This document shows, piece after piece, positions 60,360-64,000 of a stretch of DNA of 64,000 bases. The DNA lies in the NCBI RefSeq assembly GCF_037392515.1, contig NC_090288.1, forward strand, positions 2,749,501 through 2,813,500, given 5' to 3'. Numbering within the stretch: the first letter of the stretch is position 1; each line of letters starts with the position of its first letter. Both the position numbers and the translations under genes were made by a program. The stretch comes from Haliotis asinina (taxonomy: Eukaryota; Mollusca; Gastropoda; Lepetellida; Haliotidae). Below the pieces are notes generated by a model. The model was not told where the DNA came from, did no database searches, and saw only the letters and a program-made list of their open reading frames with translations.

Positions 60360-60702
60360 CAACATAGACTAACCCGCAACAAAAGTCTACCAACCACACT
60401 AACATAGACTAACCCACAATAACATAGACTAACCCGCACTAGGATAAGCTAACCCGCACTAACATCGACTAACCCGCACTAGGATAAGCTAACCCACACC
60501 AACATAGACTAACATGCACTAACATAGACTAAGCCACACAAAGAAAGACTAACACACACTTACACAGACTAACCCACACTAACATATACCAGCCCACACT
60601 AACAAAGACTAACCCACACTAACATAAGCTAACCTGCACTAACGTAGACTGACCCACACTAACATAGACTAACCCACGCTAACATAGACTAACCCGCACC
60701 CT
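60360..60702. repeat. Imperfect 20-bp minisatellite
   Basis: The unit aacatagactaacccacact recurs about 17 times with frequent substitutions (for example aggataagctaacccgcact). It contains CTAACC, but the telomeric hexamer is never contiguous. Confidence 0.9.
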
Positions 60703-61708
60703 TTGCTAAACCCTTCCGAAAAGTCATATTTATGGATTTGCAAAACAGTCCAATGTAAAGGGTGTACAGGGGTGTTTAATGATGTTTGCCTTCAGGAAAT
60801 GTTCCAGTTACAGACAGGAATAAACTCTAGTCACCTTTATGTCTTCACTACTGGCAGCGTGAACGAAGGTGTGCCTAGCGTCCAGGTGTAGTAGGCATGT
60901 GTCCCCAATCCATGTTCATGGGGCGGTAATATTGAGCGGTATTCCAGTAATGCTGCGTGAATTGTGATTCCGACAATCTACACAGAACGGCTGACATTTA
61001 GTTCACCCATATAGTGAGAAACCAAACTACAAATATGGTATATGTATTCAAGAAACCATATCATTATAATTATGTAAAACTCCTTCAAGCGTATATGATG
61101 ACCCAGATAATTGTCGATCATAGTTTCTCAACCGGGTTGCATCTTAATTCTAATATAATACATTTCTTGTATGGACAAGTTCCTGTCCTGTACAGTGAAC
61201 CAGGTTTGTAACAAACACGCTTTCACTAACAAGAACATTTTCGTCCTAACCATAGGCTACTGTTGTCAATACCATACTTCTCGTTAATGAGCTAGCATTC
61301 ACCCATGGTCACATCAGCCTTCCAGTGGTACACTCTGTATCGAAAGAAACCAGGACTACTATCGTCACAGCACACTGGACAATAGCGTGTAAATGTCAAA
61401 CCTCTAACTTATAAAATGATATCCTCGTAACAAGCGAGGTGGGTAATTCCAAATTCCCGATCTCACAAATCTTCAGTGGTCTCCTGCTAGTGGTAAGACC
61501 ATGTTATAATACTAAACTTTGCGCTTCATTCGTGTAAATAGAAATTTTAGGGTAGTTGGAAGGAATTCGATTTCTTTCGTTTACCAGAAAATATACGATA
61601 AAGCTCTGGTTCTGCAAAGCCGCAAATTCCGTTACTTCCCGATCCCGACATCTGTTTTTTTCGTTACAAGTCCCAGTGCTCAAAGAATCGCATAACGCAC
61701 TGCTGTTG

Positions 61709-62295
61709 CTAGTCTCCATGTTTGTAACAACACACGAGGACGGGGATGGTGCGATGGTGCACGACGTAGTCGCTGACACTGCCGAGGAAGGTGCGCCGCA
61801 ATGTTCCGATGCCTCGTCTGCCTGCGATGATGAAGCTCGCCTGCTCCTCCTCCGCGACCTTCAGGATGACATCTCCGTGACTTCCGGGTACGCACTTCAC
61901 TTTCCCGCTGAGCTGAAAGGGACATAACTCTTGTTTTATAGAGTCATCAACAGGCAGAGGAAATATGGAACATCAATGAAATATGGATATTTACGTTACA
62001 TAAATACCCTGTTATAGCAATAATAGTCTTGAGATCTGAGGTTCTGCTTTGTGAAGCGAAAACATTTTTGTTTACGTTTGACATCACCTTTGACCAGCGT
62101 TAATTCGGGTACCACCTGAGGGGAGTGCGGCCTCTGTGTCATAATCAGTCCCGATATATTCTTCTACGTGTCCTACCATAACGTCTCTCAACTTCTCCCC
62201 AAGATTGTTGACAAGCTCCTTCATTAGTTTTGCCTCCTTCCCGAACATCTTCGTCATGTCTCCTTCCACCGTCGCTTCGCCCATTCCAAAGGACA
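61709..62295 (-). CDS. Universal stress protein (UspA domain), last two exons
   Basis: The exons are 62295-62177 and 61912-61709 on the minus strand (phase 0 join), encoding about 107 C-terminal residues. The last exon holds the ATP-binding signature of the family: G-2x-G-9x-G-S in IIAGRRGIGTLRRTFLGSVS, followed by DYVVHHRTIPVLVC. Ahead of it, PGSHGDVILKVAEEEQAS is the usual helix and strand before that loop, and the upstream exon (GKEAKLMKELVNNLGEKLRD) gives the family's long helix. The first half of the domain, with the nucleotide-binding VDGS-type strand, should lie upstream but was not found up to 64,000, so it must be beyond the window. The upstream exon starts needing one base from that missing exon. 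Animal members are cytosolic, ATP-binding and linked to stress; many molluscs have several copies. Confidence 0.85.
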
Positions 62296-63871
62296 CTGAA
62301 CAGGAATATGCGGACTTCAAAACCCACCTTCAGGGTATATTTCCTCATTATCGGCCATACCAAAGACTGGATCATCATACAGAATTAACGTAATACCAAC
62401 ATGCACACCCACATATGTAATATGTTATTGTGACCATTGTTTGCAGGTTTTCCGAAATACGAGTCGTGTGTTGGTTTTGTACTGGTTTTGTACTCGGCAA
62501 CATTAAGGCAGTACAGCTGCGGTTATGCTTGAACCAGGTAATGCCGGGATAAGAAACGATCCATGCTGTTGTGTACATTGACAGGAGATTTGTCAAGTCA
62601 CCCAGCCACCTAGCCATTACGTCCAGCACAGAACCATTTGTGACTCGTAGTCCCCACGAGGTGTCAAAGGACATGACCCCAACAAAAGATTTAGCCTCGC
62701 CACAACACCACAACATACCCCGACACAAGGCCAACGTCCCAGTCACAAATTCCCTCCAGCCAAGGACGTGTCAACCCACCCCCACCCCCACCCCCACCCC
62801 CAGCCCTACCAGCTCTAGTCTCAGCCCCAGTCACAGATTCCCCAAGCCCAGGTGTATCCACTCACCCCCAAGACCCAGTCAGAGCCCCAGTCATGATTTT
62901 CTCCAGCCCAAGCTTCACCCACATCCCCAGGCCCCAGGCCCCAGGCCCCCAGTCACCAAACCCCAGTCCCCAGACCAAGCAAATCAATCATGATCAAATA
63001 GTAAATACCAACCTGCTTCAAACATTCCGTTGTATTCAGGACAGTGGACAAATATCACGTAATCATTTGGTCGACGTATCTGCTCCAAGTACCCTAGAAC
63101 GAAACCACATCAATCACGATCTGAAATGTCTCATGATACAACCCTATGAACCACATTAGCACCATGCTGTAGAGAGAAGACCTGGGTTGGCTTGGGGACA
63201 ACATCTAACAAGATACGGGAGTGATTTGTGTCTTAAAGTTACTTTGGGTCAGTAGGTGGCCTTGTGGCTAAGGTGTTCGCTTGTCACGCTGAAGATCCAG
63301 GTTCCATTCCCCACATTTTTACAACGTGTGAAACCCATTTCTGGTGTCTCTCGCCGTGATATTGTTGGAATATTGCTACAGGAATATTGCATATACTCAT
63401 TCACTGGCAGCATTGGTCAGAGTCCCAGTTCCACAATGGGTTGGAAGTATCATGTTAGTTTGATGCAGAAGTATGGTTCCCACAAAATAGGGATTGGGTT
63501 TGACCAAATCAAGTTTTAAGGGTGACACTGAAGCGTCCACACAATGCTTGACATTTGTCACAACAGCTGGCCGGCACTTTTTCATTGAGAAGAATTTTCT
63601 GATATGCCTTATGCCACACAGCTTAAATACAATTAGCCATCACCGAACACCCAGAACCCTATTACCGGTATCATACGTCTTGGTATAGTCGGACTGATGA
63701 AGAGTCCACAAGACCAGTTTGCAGCTGACATGGTGTCGTAACAACTCAATCACGAATAACAAGGTGAGCGGTCGTCGTACGTCGTCGACAACAGCGGCCT
63801 GTAAATATAGACGTCTAAATCTCCCAACAAGCAGAGGTTAGTACGAGGAACGGTCCACGACGATTAGCAAG
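62296..63871. other. Presumed intron of the stress-protein gene
   Basis: It holds C-rich low-complexity sequence at 62.77-62.99 kb, including (CCCCCA)n at about 62775-62803 and repeated agccccagtc-like blocks, and a family 1 SINE at 63.25 kb. The 140-codon Pro/Ser-rich frame at 62571-62993 follows this simple sequence and is not supported as a gene. Confidence 0.4.
63247..63396 (+). mobile_element. SINE family 1, nearly complete
   Basis: gtggccttgtggctaaggtg, ttcgcttgtcacgctgaaga, a B box with one change (ccaggttccattccccacat), gaaacccatttctggtgtct and tgatattgttggaatattgc are in family order. Confidence 0.8.
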
Positions 63872-63882
63872 ATGGCACGAAG
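63872..63882 (+). CDS. Possible first coding exon at right edge
   Basis: ATG GCA CGA AG followed by a strong donor (gtgagtgc) comes after a CpG-bearing stretch (gtcgtcgtacgtcgtcgaca at about 63766). This could be the start of a plus-strand gene continuing beyond the window. The evidence is only a start codon, a donor and base composition. Confidence 0.25.
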
Positions 63883-63974
63883 GTGAGTGCTGTTTCCATT
63901 ACACTACTCAACATGGAGCTCTGCGTACGTTTTCCAGACCACTGGGTCGTAGTGCGTGTGTGTGTAATGTCTTA

Positions 63975-64000
63975 CGCACCCTTAGCAATACTCCAGCAAT
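63975..64000 (-). mobile_element. SINE cut by the right edge
   Basis: cttacgcacccttagcaata followed by ctccagcaat is the inverted tail of a family 1 or 2 SINE; the rest is outside the window. Confidence 0.55.

Larger units (their letters stand above)
55170..61708. other. Gene-free region between the Arg-rich/EF-hand gene and the stress-protein gene
   Basis: It contains the GGGCCCGT foldback at 57.1 kb, a T/G-rich low-complexity tract at 57.73-57.82 kb, SINE copies at 57.3, 59.3 and 59.8 kb, and a 20-bp minisatellite at 60.36-60.70 kb. Several frames of 60-116 codons occur (the longest at 55859-56209, basic and Arg/Lys-rich) without recognisable features. Confidence 0.4.

Noticed and set aside
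61556-61927. A 123-codon plus-strand frame
   Set aside because: It is antisense to the last exon of the stress-protein gene, whose ATP-binding motif is unambiguous on the minus strand.
62571-62993. A 140-codon Pro/Ser/His-rich plus-strand frame
   Set aside because: It follows C-rich simple sequence with (CCCCCA)n. Composition is fully explained by the low complexity and it has no gene context.

Overview
The window looks like nuclear DNA of a gastropod mollusc, most likely an abalone (Haliotis) or close relative. The evidence is spliced genes with small GT-AG exons in large AT-rich introns, and many copies of two SINE-like repeats whose shared tail ends in an (ACTC)n run, which I associate with abalone and related gastropod genomes. 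The species call is an inference. Nothing indicates a prokaryotic, organellar or viral contig.

Four spliced genes can be assembled completely with consistent intron phases, and one partially. (1) 8,928-22,538, minus: an unrecognised 214-residue protein in three coding exons with an 11.9 kb intron; its promoter and 5' leader probably lie at 24.56-24.80 kb. (2) 26,956-34,814, plus: a secreted DNase I-family endonuclease, eight exons, 285 residues, all catalytic residues present. It is head to head with gene 1. (3) 37,407-46,785, minus: an SLC17-family (sialin/VGLUT-like) major facilitator transporter, eleven exons, 498 residues, converging on the DNase gene. (4) 50,508-52,421, minus: a small secreted precursor of 142 residues, in which an Arg-rich cationic segment starting W-R8-W is followed by a Gly-Lys-Arg processing signal and two EF-hands; a TATA box and leader exon probably lie near 55.1 kb. 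This is the most unusual gene here. (5) 61,709-62,295, minus: the last two exons of a universal stress protein; its N-terminal exons lie beyond the right edge. Weaker candidates are a short terminal exon at 450-546 and a first exon at 63,872-63,882.

The rest is introns and repeats. There are two minisatellites with clean periods (68 bp x 23 at 1.1-2.7 kb; 35 bp x 17 inside DNase intron 2). Two copies of a Mutator-like non-autonomous transposon each carry a 10-bp target duplication (29.66-30.29 and 54.08-54.71 kb), and a hAT-like MITE has a perfect 8-bp target duplication (49.10-49.30 kb). Other items are three foldback elements, a decayed Penelope-like retroelement with a GIY-YIG remnant (30.39-31.23 kb), a possible solo LTR fossil (32.70-33.29 kb), a roughly 155-bp tandem repeat at 49.6-50.03 kb, and about 25 SINE copies or fragments.

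The genes do not form a pathway. No CRISPR, operon, rRNA or true tRNA gene is seen. The long reading frames inside the 35-bp minisatellite and the transposon ends are products of the repeats, not genes.
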